This document shows, one piece after another, positions 9,003 to 16,677 of a stretch of 64,000 bases of DNA; within the stretch, counting starts at the first letter, position 1; every line of letters begins with the position of its first letter. The translations under genes and the position numbers were made by a program. The stretch spans positions 62,001 to 126,000 of the forward strand of contig NZ_JAOBPP010000014.1 in the NCBI RefSeq assembly GCF_025574465.1, in the 5' to 3' direction. The DNA is from Kordiimonas aestuarii (lineage in GTDB: Bacteria > Pseudomonadota > Alphaproteobacteria > Sphingomonadales > Kordiimonadaceae). Under the pieces are notes generated by a model. That model had not been told where the DNA came from. It searched no databases and was given only the letters and a program-made list of their open reading frames with translations.

Positions 9003-9896
9003 TTAGAAGTTGAAGCCGATCTTGAAGATCACTTCGTTTTTTGTCTTCTCAATGAGATGGAGGCCTGTGTCAAGTTGGCCTTCATACATTTCCCCGCCAC
9101 CGGAGATCTGCGGCAACCAGGTCAGTGTCGCCCACATGGACTGACCACCATAGTGCAGGCTGGGGCCCGCAAACCAACTGTAGCGCTCCTGACCAACCTC
9201 GGTTTCGAACTCTGTCTGATATTCGATTTCGGCGCCGATGAACCAGTTGGGGGCGAAGCGGTATGAGACGCCGGTACCAGCGGTGATTTCAAGTTCCATC
9301 TCGGGGTCCGTCGGCCATTCAAAGTCAGCCGGCAGGCCTTCAAGCGCACCGCGGTCAGAATAGGTGCCTTCAACAGACAGGTTGCCCATCCAGATCAACT
9401 GGCCTTCGAGGAAATATTTCTGGCCGATCAGCTCAAGCTCCAGGCTGAGGGTGTTTTTATCCTGGCCTGAGTGCGGGTCCATCCAGTCATAGTCAAGCGT
9501 TACATAGCTCGCGAGGCCAAAGTCATCCAGTGCGGGACTCAGGAACATGTATTTACCGGTAACTTCAAGACCCGCCAGTTTGGGGCCAAAATTGCCCTCT
9601 TTCGGCAGATAACCGTCGATCAGCAGGCCCTCTGTATCAACAGACCGTCCCTTGACCCCAACGCCAAACTGGAAACGGTCGGACACGCCATATTCATACT
9701 CGGCAAAGATATCAACAGCGTCATAGTTGCCCTGACCCTTGTCAGACCGCCAGTTGACTTTCATGTAAAGGTCGCTTGCACCTTTCGGTAGCACTTCCGC
9801 ACCTTTGACATGACCAAGAAAATTCTCGTCAGCGGACGCGCCGCATGACACCACCGTCGCCAAAACGGCGAACGAGGAAAGATACCCTAGTTTCAT
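9003..9896 (-). CDS. outer-membrane beta-barrel protein (DUF6662-like)
   Basis: A 297-residue protein with a signal peptide (about 1-22, ending ASA) and alternating amphipathic strands throughout, ending in Phe (IFKIGFNF), the usual outer-membrane insertion signal. The mature N-terminus ENFLGHVKGAEVLPKGASD resembles proteins placed in DUF6662; I am moderately sure of that family name. First gene of the operon with the FMN-binding protein, apbE and the four-helix protein, 18 bases upstream of the next start. It could be a channel or a docking barrel for the extracytoplasmic flavin chain. Function of the family is unknown to me. Confidence 0.72.
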   Translation of the reverse strand: MKLGYLSSFAVLATVVSCGASADENFLGHVKGAEVLPKGASDLYMKVNWRSDKGQGNYDAVDIFAEYEYGVSDRFQFGVGVKGRSVDTEGLLIDGYLPKEGNFGPKLAGLEVTGKYMFLSPALDDFGLASYVTLDYDWMDPHSGQDKNTLSLELELIGQKYFLEGQLIWMGNLSVEGTYSDRGALEGLPADFEWPTDPEMELEITAGTGVSYRFAPNWFIGAEIEYQTEFETEVGQERYSWFAGPSLHYGGQSMWATLTWLPQISGGGEMYEGQLDTGLHLIEKTKNEVIFKIGFNF

Positions 9897-9976
9897 TTAT
9901 TTTGCTCCGTGGGTTTTGCGCCTATCCCATTCGCCCCAAGAGGCGACGGCGCGGACCGTAGGAGCGAGACCGCGTA

Positions 9977-10007
9977 ATTGCAAGTCGTTCTTATTATAAT
10001 TCGCAAA
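9977..10007 (-). promoter_or_regulatory. candidate iron-responsive (Fur-type) region of the flavin operon
   Basis: About 80 bases upstream of the barrel gene there are three short motifs: ATTGCAA (9977-9983), TTCTTATTAT (9988-9997) and ATAATTCGCAAA (9996-10007). The same three strings occur upstream of the siderophore receptor at 57801-57845. ATTCGCA is one half of a Fur-type inverted repeat (GCGAAT-N-ATTCGC); the other half is poorly kept here. Regulation by Fur is inferred. Confidence 0.4.
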
Positions 10008-10118
10008 GAGAATATCATTAGCAAAAAAGGCGTGGTTTTCGGGCAACAAGACGCCCGGCTGTCATGCAGGGGGTTAAGCCGCGCTACGGCGCTTGTCCCC
10101 CCGCGCATAATCGCCCAT

Positions 10119-10229
10119 TCAATGCCCCTGAAGGTAAAAAGCCGCAGAAAACAGCAGGCTGACCAGAAGCGCCCATAAAATGGTTGGCGCCCTGAGCCTA
10201 AGCACCTTCCTGTCGGTATCATTAGCCAT
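10119..10229 (-). CDS. possible 36-residue single-helix membrane peptide
   Basis: A short frame from ATG 10229 to TGA at 10119 encodes 36 residues: a polar, positively charged N-terminus (MANDTDRKVLRLRAP) then a hydrophobic helix (ILWALLVSLLFSAAFYLQ) and GH. A GGGGGGCGAG stretch lies five to six bases before the ATG and could be the ribosome site. This is the pattern of a real small membrane peptide, and it lies 222 bases upstream of the flavin operon on the same strand. With so short a frame chance cannot be excluded. Confidence 0.35.
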   Translation of the reverse strand: MANDTDRKVLRLRAPTILWALLVSLLFSAAFYLQGH

Positions 10230-10368
10230 AACTCGCCCCCCAGCGTTTATGCATAGATTGTAATAATACAACAAAAACGAGCTTTAGTAAATATAGGCAA
10301 AAACAGATGCAAAGAAGCGCAATACAGATGCGCCGCTGCCAGTAGAACAGATAAACATTATTTAAGGG

Positions 10369-10578
10369 TCAGACTTCTTCTTCATCCAGGGGGGATGAAG
10401 CGCCCGAGTCGGCAAACGCCCATTTGAGAAAGCTGCCAAGCATAAGGAAAAGACACAGGCCAAGCGTACCGCCAGTAACGGCAAGATATATACCGCACGC
10501 AACAAAAAGCGTTGCAACGACAAGCTTCAGAAAAGCGTCGCAGCTCCAGTCCAGCCATTGAAACAAACGGTCAGTCAT
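10369..10578 (-). CDS. small membrane protein of unknown function
   Basis: A 69-residue protein with two closely spaced hydrophobic helices (AFLKLVVATLFVACGIYLAV and LGLCLFLMLGSFLKWAF) and an acidic C-terminus (SSPLDEEEV). ATG 10578 is preceded by GGAGAGAG at a good distance, which supports real translation; an in-frame start at 10623 has less support. No family recognised. It is a single gene between the tiny upstream peptide frame and the terminator at 10622-10652. Confidence 0.6.
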   Translation of the reverse strand: MTDRLFQWLDWSCDAFLKLVVATLFVACGIYLAVTGGTLGLCLFLMLGSFLKWAFADSGASSPLDEEEV

Positions 10579-10621
10579 GTGCTCTCTCCACGCAGGCGCG
10601 GGATCATACCTGAATTGGCGC

Positions 10622-10652
10622 AAAAAAAAAGCCCCACGGTAAACCGTGGGGC
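10622..10652 (-). terminator. rho-independent terminator
   Basis: On the minus strand GCCCCACGG-TTTA-CCGTGGGGC forms a 9-bp stem with a four-base loop, followed by nine T. It ends transcription of the two-gene unit whose last stop is at 10768. Confidence 0.9.
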
Positions 10653-10767
10653 AGAGGGGCGCACCGTATAAGGGGAGAGACGGTGCTTAGGGTAGGGCAA
10701 AACCGTTGGTCGGACGTCACCGAGGCGGGTCGATGTCAGCGAACCCCGCATCAGATGGCAGCAACCA

Positions 10768-11010
10768 TTAGCGGGACAGCGCGCCCTGCGCCTGCCGCCA
10801 ACCGGCCACCACAACGGTGTCGCCGGTCATGTCAAAAATGTCCGCATCAAGGTCAAGCAACGTGCTCGCGCCTGCGCCAACCTGCGGAAACTCCACGGTA
10901 TAGACACGCTTGCGTAGCTTGTTCACGCCGATGATCGCACCCGTCGCGCCCTTCTTCAGGCCGAACTGGATTTCGTCGCGTGGCAACATAACGTCATGAA
11001 ACTTTTGCAT
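10768..11010 (-). CDS. DUF4926 domain protein
   Basis: An 80-residue protein matching the small DUF4926 family: HDVMLPRDEIQFGLKKGATG, IIGVNKLRKRVYTVEFPQ, and a C-terminal SH3-like strand run ending TVVVAGWRQ. The family is thought to form a small SH3-like barrel, and members often sit next to other small orphan or toxin-immunity-type genes; no biochemical role is known to me. ATG 11010 has an AGGA ribosome site. It follows the 11023-11511 gene by 12 bases, so the two form one unit that ends at the terminator near 10640. Confidence 0.7.
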   Translation of the reverse strand: MQKFHDVMLPRDEIQFGLKKGATGAIIGVNKLRKRVYTVEFPQVGAGASTLLDLDADIFDMTGDTVVVAGWRQAQGALSR

Positions 11011-11022
11011 TTTCCTCGCTCC

Positions 11023-11511
11023 TTATGCGGCTTTGTAAAATCGCCGTTTGGGTGAATAGGACAGCACGTCCCGCTCGCCATGCTTGAACAGCATGAAGAG
11101 ATCGGCCTCCCCGTCGAAGCCGTAAAAATCCGGGTCGATGTTCAGCTTGAAACCGCCTGTGAAGGTCAGTTGGAAACAATCGTCCACTGTTGCGTGTTCG
11201 ACATGCGTGAGGGTCTCGCCCTCCAGCTTGTCCAGAATATGGTTCGCACGGGCATTGTCGCTTTCGCGCCGCCACAACAGGCGTGCGTCATCAAGATAGA
11301 GGTCCCAGTCACAGCTGTAGACCCACAGGTGCCATTCCCACTGCGGTTCACCGGTGACCGCATCCGCCGCGCGGGGTTGCCCGAGGTCGAGCGTGATAAA
11401 GCCGCCAAAGCCCCGCCGCGCGCGGGCCACCTTCAGCGGCAAGGCCTCTCGGAAATTACTGAACCTCTCTTCGCCGGTCTCTCCCGGCCGTAAATTCACT
11501 ATTGCTGACAT
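11023..11511 (-). CDS. hypothetical protein paired with DUF4926
   Basis: A 162-residue soluble protein with no signal peptide or membrane helix. Several Trp-rich strands (EWHLWVYSCDWDLYLDDARLLW) precede a pattern DDCFQLTFTGGFKLNIDPDF near the C-terminus that recalls small beta-sandwich proteins of the immunity-protein type. I do not recognise a named family. It is co-transcribed with the DUF4926 gene (12 bases apart). A role as an orphan immunity or metabolite-binding protein is only a guess. Confidence 0.6.
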   Translation of the reverse strand: MSAIVNLRPGETGEERFSNFREALPLKVARARRGFGGFITLDLGQPRAADAVTGEPQWEWHLWVYSCDWDLYLDDARLLWRRESDNARANHILDKLEGETLTHVEHATVDDCFQLTFTGGFKLNIDPDFYGFDGEADLFMLFKHGERDVLSYSPKRRFYKAA

Positions 11512-11611
11512 CGTCTCGTCCTGCTTACTGGTTTCACATGCCCATCACCCCGGGCCGGGTTGCGCCCATTATGGCGCACAATTTTTTCGGTTTTATGGTC
11601 CCCGGCCTGTT

Positions 11612-11657
11612 GTTCCCCCGGGTTGAGGCTTTTCGCCTTCCCTGCCCCCGGGGGAAC
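11612..11657. repeat. long GC-rich hairpin
   Basis: GTTCCCCCGGG (11612-11622) pairs perfectly with CCCGGGGGAAC (11647-11657); inside, AGGC/GCCT (11626-11638) forms a second stem with a TTTTC loop. On the minus strand it lies about 100 bases upstream of the gene starting at 11511 and may be part of its leader. Confidence 0.7.
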
Positions 11658-11780
11658 CGCTCTGGGGGTCAACTGGTCCTCGCTATTTTCAGTTACTCAA
11701 AACATGTCGCACTCGGGTTACCTGAACTCTTGTCTTTTGGCTTACAGCCCCTCTTTGGCTTTCAACCGGGTCGCCAAACG

Positions 11781-11814
11781 AAAAACCCCTCCGGAGCGTT
11801 GCTTCGGAGGGGTT
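11781..11814 (-). terminator. rho-independent terminator
   Basis: AACCCCTCCG (11784-11793) pairs with CGGAGGGGTT (11805-11814), a 10-bp stem, followed on the minus strand by TTTTT. No protein gene lies upstream on that strand within the gene-free stretch, so it implies an untranslated transcript or a barrier to read-through. Confidence 0.75.
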
Positions 11815-12175
11815 CTCTCAACCTTTAATCTCTGTTGGCCTTGTCTGGGCGCTAGAGTTTCCCTCCCTCTGGAATAGCAAGCATCTGACGGACGCAAATA
11901 AACTTCGCGCCTTTCACTGCTGCTGTAATGTTCCAAAGGGTATACATCGGTCTATAATCCTGCGTTGGCCCACTATGGGCCGCGTTATGACCAACCAATT
12001 ACGGGAGGGGCACGCAACTGTCAACAAGAAATATTCCTGTATAGGTAATTTTATTTCACGCATGAGAAATAAAAAGTTAATTATGAAACTATTCTCCATC
12101 CGGCGCGTCAGAACTCCGGGTGTGGCTGCGGCTAAAAATGTGTATAATCAGGGTAAGCAGCAGCCGGAGACGCCT

Positions 12176-12973
12176 ATGGCGCACCACCTATTAACCGCCC
12201 TTGTGACCGCAACAACCCTGTTGCTGGCGCAAGCAGCGGGTGCAGAACCCCAGCCAACGAATGATGGCCCCAAAGCACCATACCATGTTTTTGCGACCGA
12301 CTGGGGGCTGACGCTCAAGTCAGACGGCACCGGCTTTTACAATGACCTGGCGCAACTGATATTCGCGCCCGAGATTGGCGCGGTCAACTATGAGATCCTG
12401 CCCTATCGCCGGGCCAAACGGCATTTTTTTGAGCAACTGGAATCCTGCCTTTACCCCAGCTCCACCGAGTATCTCACCGCAACCGGCGATATCCAGGCAA
12501 ACAGCAGTTTTATCGGCAGCCCCAGTATCCTGACAAACAAGATCCATATTTTTGCCCCGCACGGCAGCCCCGCCCCTACGCGTTTTGAAGACATCAACGG
12601 CAAGCGTGTGGCCTATGCGATGGGCTCACGCATTCCATATGCTCTAAAGGGCACCACGGCCCTTTTTATTGCTGTCGCCGATGAGGTGGACAAGGCCGAG
12701 ATGCTGCTCTCCGGCAGGGTAGACCTGATAACCGCCGCCATGCCCGATGTGAAATTTGTCTTCGACAGCCTTGGCGTTGAAACCGCGCCCTATGATCCGG
12801 ACCTTGTGATCGCAGGCTCAGGCATCGGGGTGGTGTGCCACAATACGCCTGAGAATGAGCTTTTCCTCAGCCGGGTAACAGAACGGCTGACGGCGTTGAA
12901 AAAAAATGGCCGGCTCGCCACCTTCCTGCGTGACCAGGAGTTGATCCCCGAAGACTATATAACGCCGGATTGA
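12176..12973 (+). CDS. periplasmic substrate-binding-domain protein, paralogue B
   Basis: A 265-residue exported protein: signal peptide of about 24 residues (LLTALVTATTLLLAQAAGA), then a binding-protein fold with the blocks FATDWGLTLKSDGTGFYND, ILPYRRAK, SCLYPSSTEY, VAYAMGSRIPYAL, FIAVADEVDKAEMLLSGRVD and MPDVKFVFDSLG. The same blocks are in paralogue A at 2254. The start is ATG 12176, directly before the signal peptide and after CGGAG; an in-frame GTG at 11975 would add 67 residues of unlikely sequence. No transporter partner adjoins, so a receptor or sensing role is possible. It converges on the 12989 gene. Confidence 0.78.
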   Translation: MAHHLLTALVTATTLLLAQAAGAEPQPTNDGPKAPYHVFATDWGLTLKSDGTGFYNDLAQLIFAPEIGAVNYEILPYRRAKRHFFEQLESCLYPSSTEYLTATGDIQANSSFIGSPSILTNKIHIFAPHGSPAPTRFEDINGKRVAYAMGSRIPYALKGTTALFIAVADEVDKAEMLLSGRVDLITAAMPDVKFVFDSLGVETAPYDPDLVIAGSGIGVVCHNTPENELFLSRVTERLTALKKNGRLATFLRDQELIPEDYITPD

Positions 12974-12988
12974 GCACAGCTGACGCTG

Positions 12989-13381
12989 TCATACGGGCGG
13001 TTGCCAGAAGCGGACAGCCACAGCTTTCCCTTCTCTTTTCAGCAAACCATAGAGCCGCGTAATCAACGCGCCATGGCATTTATACGCCAGCATGACAGGG
13101 ATCGGTGCCATGTCTGGGCCCGCCTTCTTGAAATCGAGGGGATTTTTGAAACGGACCAGGGTCACCGTCTCACGTTCCGCCACTTTTTCAGCCGCCCGGT
13201 GCAGGCGCCTCTCCACCTCCCGGTCAATGTCGCGCATCAGCCCGGCCACCCCGTCCGGGATGGCTTCCGGCCCCAGAAGCCAGCTTTTGAGCGTGGCTTC
13301 CGGCACAAGGCTCATCATCGAAACATCCTTGAGGTCCAGCCCAACGCTTTCTGTCAGTGTTTTAAACTCGGCCGGGTGCAT
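12989..13381 (-). CDS. small HTH-like (YdiL-type) protein, function unknown
   Basis: A 130-residue soluble protein. Residues about 5-50 (FKTLTESVGLDLKDVSMMSL, then LKSWLLGPEAIPDGVAGLM) follow the pattern of small Xre-like domains in which a Trp precedes a G-x-x-x-IP segment, as in YdiL/DUF1870 proteins. The C-terminal half is basic and mixed alpha/beta. ATG 13381 follows a very good GGGGAGGTGA ribosome site, and the gene begins seven bases after the DMT transporter stop, so both are one transcript. It may be a DNA-binding regulator; this is tentative. Confidence 0.6.
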   Translation of the reverse strand: MHPAEFKTLTESVGLDLKDVSMMSLVPEATLKSWLLGPEAIPDGVAGLMRDIDREVERRLHRAAEKVAERETVTLVRFKNPLDFKKAGPDMAPIPVMLAYKCHGALITRLYGLLKREGKAVAVRFWQPPV

Positions 13382-13388
13382 CTTTGCT

Positions 13389-14357
13389 TCACCTCCCCTG
13401 CGGCGGCACCGCAGCCGCGCGCACTTTGCGGCGCTTTGTCAGCCGCCCGTCAATCAGCAGCAAGCCAACACCGATGAGCGCAAGGCCAACACCATGTGTG
13501 GGTTCAAACACCTCACCCAGAAAACCAACCCCAAGCGTCGACGCCACCACTGGTATCATCAGGGTGACAAGCGACGCATTGGTGGCACCCGCCTCCGCGA
13601 TCAGGCGAAAATAAAGCAGATAGGCAAAGGCGGTTGAGATGGTTGCCAATGATATCAACGCGGCCACAACCTGCCATGACGGCGCTGGCATCAGATACGG
13701 CTGGTCAATCATCAATGCGGCGGGCCCAATCATCAGCGTGGCGGCGGCGGCCTGCCCAAACGCCATTTGTACCGGCTTGAGGCCAAGGCGGACAAACCGT
13801 CGGCCAATCACCACAGCGATGGCATAGGAAAACGCGGCCCCAAGCACGGCCGCCTGCCCTGCAACACCGCTCAACAGGCCTTCAAGCGCATAGGGGCCAA
13901 CGATGAACACCACGCCCGTGAAACCGACCAGCACCCCCACAAGCCGCCCCGACGTCAGCTTTTCATCACTGGTGAAAAAATGCGCCATAAACACAGTGAA
14001 AAGCGGCATGGTGGCATTGAGGATCGATGCAAGGCTCGAGGTGATATGCGTCTGCCCCCAGACAATCAGCACGGACGGCACGATATTGTTGAAGAACCCC
14101 ATCAACACAAGCGCCAGCAACACAACACGCCAGTCGGCCCTGCCGGTGAAAGGCAGGCTGATGCCCGTCATTTTCATGTAGGTCAAAAGCACAAGGGCGG
14201 CCAGCCCCACGCGCACGGTGACGATCGTCATGGGCGGCAATTCGGTCACCGCAATCTCGATCGAGAAGAAGGACGCCCCCCACACGACCGACAGCACGGC
14301 AAGCATAAGCCATTGTTTGACACCCATCTGGGCGGGGGATGCGGGGGTGGTGGTCAT
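13389..14357 (-). CDS. DMT family transporter (EamA domains)
   Basis: A 322-residue inner-membrane protein with ten predicted helices arranged as two EamA repeats (about 15-150 and 165-305). Typical features are VVWGASFFSIEIAV in helix 1, a Pro-containing TITSSLASILNAT-like segment before helix 4 and the second-repeat motif SFAYAIAVVIGRR-like (AAFSYAIAVVIGRRF). DMT carriers export or exchange metabolites; the substrate is not predictable. ATG 14357 follows AGGAAG; upstream in-frame starts to 14546 add a polar stretch not seen in the family. It heads a two-gene unit. Confidence 0.88.
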   Translation of the reverse strand: MTTTPASPAQMGVKQWLMLAVLSVVWGASFFSIEIAVTELPPMTIVTVRVGLAALVLLTYMKMTGISLPFTGRADWRVVLLALVLMGFFNNIVPSVLIVWGQTHITSSLASILNATMPLFTVFMAHFFTSDEKLTSGRLVGVLVGFTGVVFIVGPYALEGLLSGVAGQAAVLGAAFSYAIAVVIGRRFVRLGLKPVQMAFGQAAAATLMIGPAALMIDQPYLMPAPSWQVVAALISLATISTAFAYLLYFRLIAEAGATNASLVTLMIPVVASTLGVGFLGEVFEPTHGVGLALIGVGLLLIDGRLTKRRKVRAAAVPPQGR

Positions 14358-14478
14358 ATGGTCTTCCTGATCAAATTCCGGGCGCCCGCTACCGGCGCGA
14401 TAAGCGCTTACCATAGCTTGACTTTCCAGGCCCGGCACCCTGTTTCTTGCTGTCAAATTCGACCGGCCTGAAACCGTG

Positions 14479-16386
14479 CTATTGTGCGGTTTCTGCTTTT
14501 GCAAGCGGGTCCATCTCCCGGCACGCGGCGTGGATCTGCCGGTCACTCAGATGATCCAGCTGCACCAGAAGCGGGCGGGCGGTATCAAGGGCAACCACCT
14601 GAGCCGCGTGCGCGCGCATCCAGTCGGTCAATCCTTTCAGCAGGCGCCCCCGCGCCTGCCCGGCGGCTGTTTCGCCCCCCAGCCCCGGCACTACGATACT
14701 TTCCGCCAGCGCAAAGCGCGGGCGCGGTGACGTGATCACCTGCGCAAGCAACGCATGGAACTCATGCTCTGCCGCCGGACGCTGGTTCCAGGCGTCACCA
14801 AGCCGTGCCTGATCAACCGCGCGGCGGGTCTGATACCCCTCAATATTGCCTTGTGTGATGGCATAGTCCGCTTCGCCAATAAAACTGCGTTCAAGCTGGT
14901 CGCCTTCAAGGCCGGATTGCCTGAGCATATGCATAAGCCCCCGGCACGCCTGCCATTCCAGGCGGGCGCGCAGCGCGGGCAGAAAGGTTATCGGGTTGGC
15001 CTCGGCCAGCGCCACGTCACCCTGCGACATGTCACGCAGTTCATAGGCCCGCTTCACTTCATCCACCGGGGCGCCGCAGCGCTGCCAAAGTGCTTCGCCG
15101 GTATAGCTGCCCTCACTGGTGCCCGCTGTTTTAATCACCGTGTCACCATCCGCCCAGCCCTGAGACGCGCCAATGGCGTCGCCCAGCACAAATGCCTCAT
15201 AGCCTTTCGCCACCATGAAACTGACATGCTCGGTTTCCACCGCCGCCGTGATGCCGTAAGCGCTGACCTCGTTTTCCTCGCGTCCCACCACATGCCCGAG
15301 AAGAAGATCCCGGTTGTCTTTGGTCCAGTGAAGGCGGGTGCCAAATTCACGTCTGAGATAGTCCGCGAAGGTGGCCCTGTCATAAGTGCCGGATTTTGCC
15401 GCGGCGGGAACAGTGGCAACAAAGGCAGCGCCAAGTCTATCAAAGCCCACCGCAATGGAAGGTGCAACCACCCCACGGGCGCGGGCCCGGTAAGCGGCCG
15501 TCAGCACATCTTCAAGCCCATCAAGGAAATCGGCATAGGCCAGCACACGGCTAACATCAGGTTCTGCAAGGAAGGCTTTTTTGCCACGGCCAGGATGGAC
15601 GCGCGCGATATAGGCCCCGGCGCGGGCCAGGCGCAGCCGCGCCAACGCCAGCACAATGCGACGCCTGCGGTCTGTTTCAATCGTTGAGCCAAGCCAGCCT
15701 GAAATATCCGCCGCCAGCGCAGCATAGGCCGCCGGCACGTCGCCCGTGCCGTCTTCAACGCCGGGGACAAGTGACCTGATGGCGTAAAGGATGATATCCC
15801 CGTCCCCAAGCCGGACCGAAAAATCCAGCAGCATGGTTGCGGTTTCCTGTGACCGGGGGTTCTCTTCAAGATGCTCTCGCAGCAGTTGGGCATTGATGGC
15901 CAGCGCCCGGCGTGCCAACCGGGCCGTGGGCGCATCATAGGCCTTGATCATGCTTTCGGCATACAGAAGCGTGGTCCGATGTTTTGTCTTTTCATCGACC
16001 GCGTTTTCGGTCGCGGCCAATGCCAGTGGCACAGCCTTCCTTGGCTCGCCAGAGAGGATAAGCCGACGCGCCTGAAGGGTGCCGACATCTGCCTTTGCGG
16101 CCCCATAGGTGGCCGCCTTCTCAATCCAACCCTGTGCGGCGGCGGGGTCTTTATCAATGTGAAGGGCAATATCAGCAAGGAAGGTGGCGGCAGCGGCCCG
16201 GTCTGGCAAACGTGTCCCACCGTCGGCCACGATCTGCTCCATCGCGGCGCGCGCGGCCACGACATCAAGCTGCATGAACGCAGCACGTGCCGCCTCAACA
16301 CTTGCCGCAGCGGCACGCTGTGCAAGGGGCGGCACTGCCATCATACCCAGCAGCACCAGCAGAGTTAAAAATCGCCAACTTTTCAC
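14479..16386 (-). CDS. exported helical-repeat (TPR-like) protein, unknown function
   Basis: A 635-residue protein with a signal peptide (LTLLVLLGMMAVPPLAQRAAA) and an almost wholly alpha-helical mature part. The first 170 residues carry degenerate TPR/Sel1-like helix pairs (ARAAMEQIVADGG, AAQGWIEKAATYGAAKADVG, PRKAVPLALAATENAVDEK). The middle (about 330-430) has a more globular region with LHWTKDNRDLLLGHVVGRE. No catalytic motif recognised. I chose GTG 16386 because GGAGG stands four bases ahead; a TTG at 16389 is too close. Single gene. A periplasmic scaffold or assembly factor is a reasonable guess but not shown. Confidence 0.7.
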   Translation of the reverse strand: MKSWRFLTLLVLLGMMAVPPLAQRAAAASVEAARAAFMQLDVVAARAAMEQIVADGGTRLPDRAAAATFLADIALHIDKDPAAAQGWIEKAATYGAAKADVGTLQARRLILSGEPRKAVPLALAATENAVDEKTKHRTTLLYAESMIKAYDAPTARLARRALAINAQLLREHLEENPRSQETATMLLDFSVRLGDGDIILYAIRSLVPGVEDGTGDVPAAYAALAADISGWLGSTIETDRRRRIVLALARLRLARAGAYIARVHPGRGKKAFLAEPDVSRVLAYADFLDGLEDVLTAAYRARARGVVAPSIAVGFDRLGAAFVATVPAAAKSGTYDRATFADYLRREFGTRLHWTKDNRDLLLGHVVGREENEVSAYGITAAVETEHVSFMVAKGYEAFVLGDAIGASQGWADGDTVIKTAGTSEGSYTGEALWQRCGAPVDEVKRAYELRDMSQGDVALAEANPITFLPALRARLEWQACRGLMHMLRQSGLEGDQLERSFIGEADYAITQGNIEGYQTRRAVDQARLGDAWNQRPAAEHEFHALLAQVITSPRPRFALAESIVVPGLGGETAAGQARGRLLKGLTDWMRAHAAQVVALDTARPLLVQLDHLSDRQIHAACREMDPLAKAETAQ

Positions 16387-16549
16387 CAAACCTCCAGACA
16401 GATATTGTCCGCTTGTTTCTTTCTAGCAAAGAACCGTCTTTTTCAAAACCGCATGTTACAAAAGCGGCCCCGTGCGGCACCAAATATCCGTTCGTCGCAC
16501 TGAAGCATCACTTCACCGCAAAAAACGGGTTGACCTTGGTTTAGACCCT

Positions 16550-16565
16550 TACTACACATGTAGTA
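16550..16565. promoter_or_regulatory. inverted repeat, possible operator of the TonB receptor gene
   Basis: TACTAC-ACAT-GTAGTA is a perfect 6-bp inverted repeat with a four-base spacer, 113 bases before the receptor start at 16678. It suits a dimeric repressor or activator; no regulator is identified. Confidence 0.35.
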
Positions 16566-16677
16566 GATAAATGGTTGTCCCGGCTTTAAAGCCTACAGGG
16601 AAGGTGAAGCCGGATTGCGCCAACCATGCAGTGAATAATGCCCGTACCGGCGGGCGGGGCGTACCAAGGGGTGATTT

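Larger units (their letters stand above)
11512..12175. other. 664-bp gene-free stretch with strong hairpins
   Basis: No frame here has a plausible ribosome site, composition and family match together. It contains a long hairpin (11612-11657), a minus-strand terminator (11781-11814), a short inverted repeat TGCGCC-cattat-GGCGCA at 11561-11578 followed by a T-run, and a TATAAT box on the plus strand at 11953-11958 that could serve the solute-binding gene at 12176. The minus-strand interval from about 11960 to 11781 ends in a terminator but encodes nothing, so it could be a small RNA of about 170 bases. Confidence 0.5.

Noticed and set aside
9893..10222. 109-codon minus-strand frame upstream of the flavin operon
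   Set aside because: It spans the promoter motifs and a hairpin, and is Cys/Arg-rich. The shorter 36-codon frame in another phase is the better candidate.
11742..11936. 64-codon minus-strand frame
   Set aside because: It reads straight through the terminator hairpin at 11781-11814 and has no ribosome site, so a structured RNA is more likely than a protein.
13767..14471. 234-codon plus-strand frame opposite the DMT transporter
   Set aside because: Composition is His/Gln/Arg-rich with no hydrophobic or domain pattern; the transporter on the other strand is certain.
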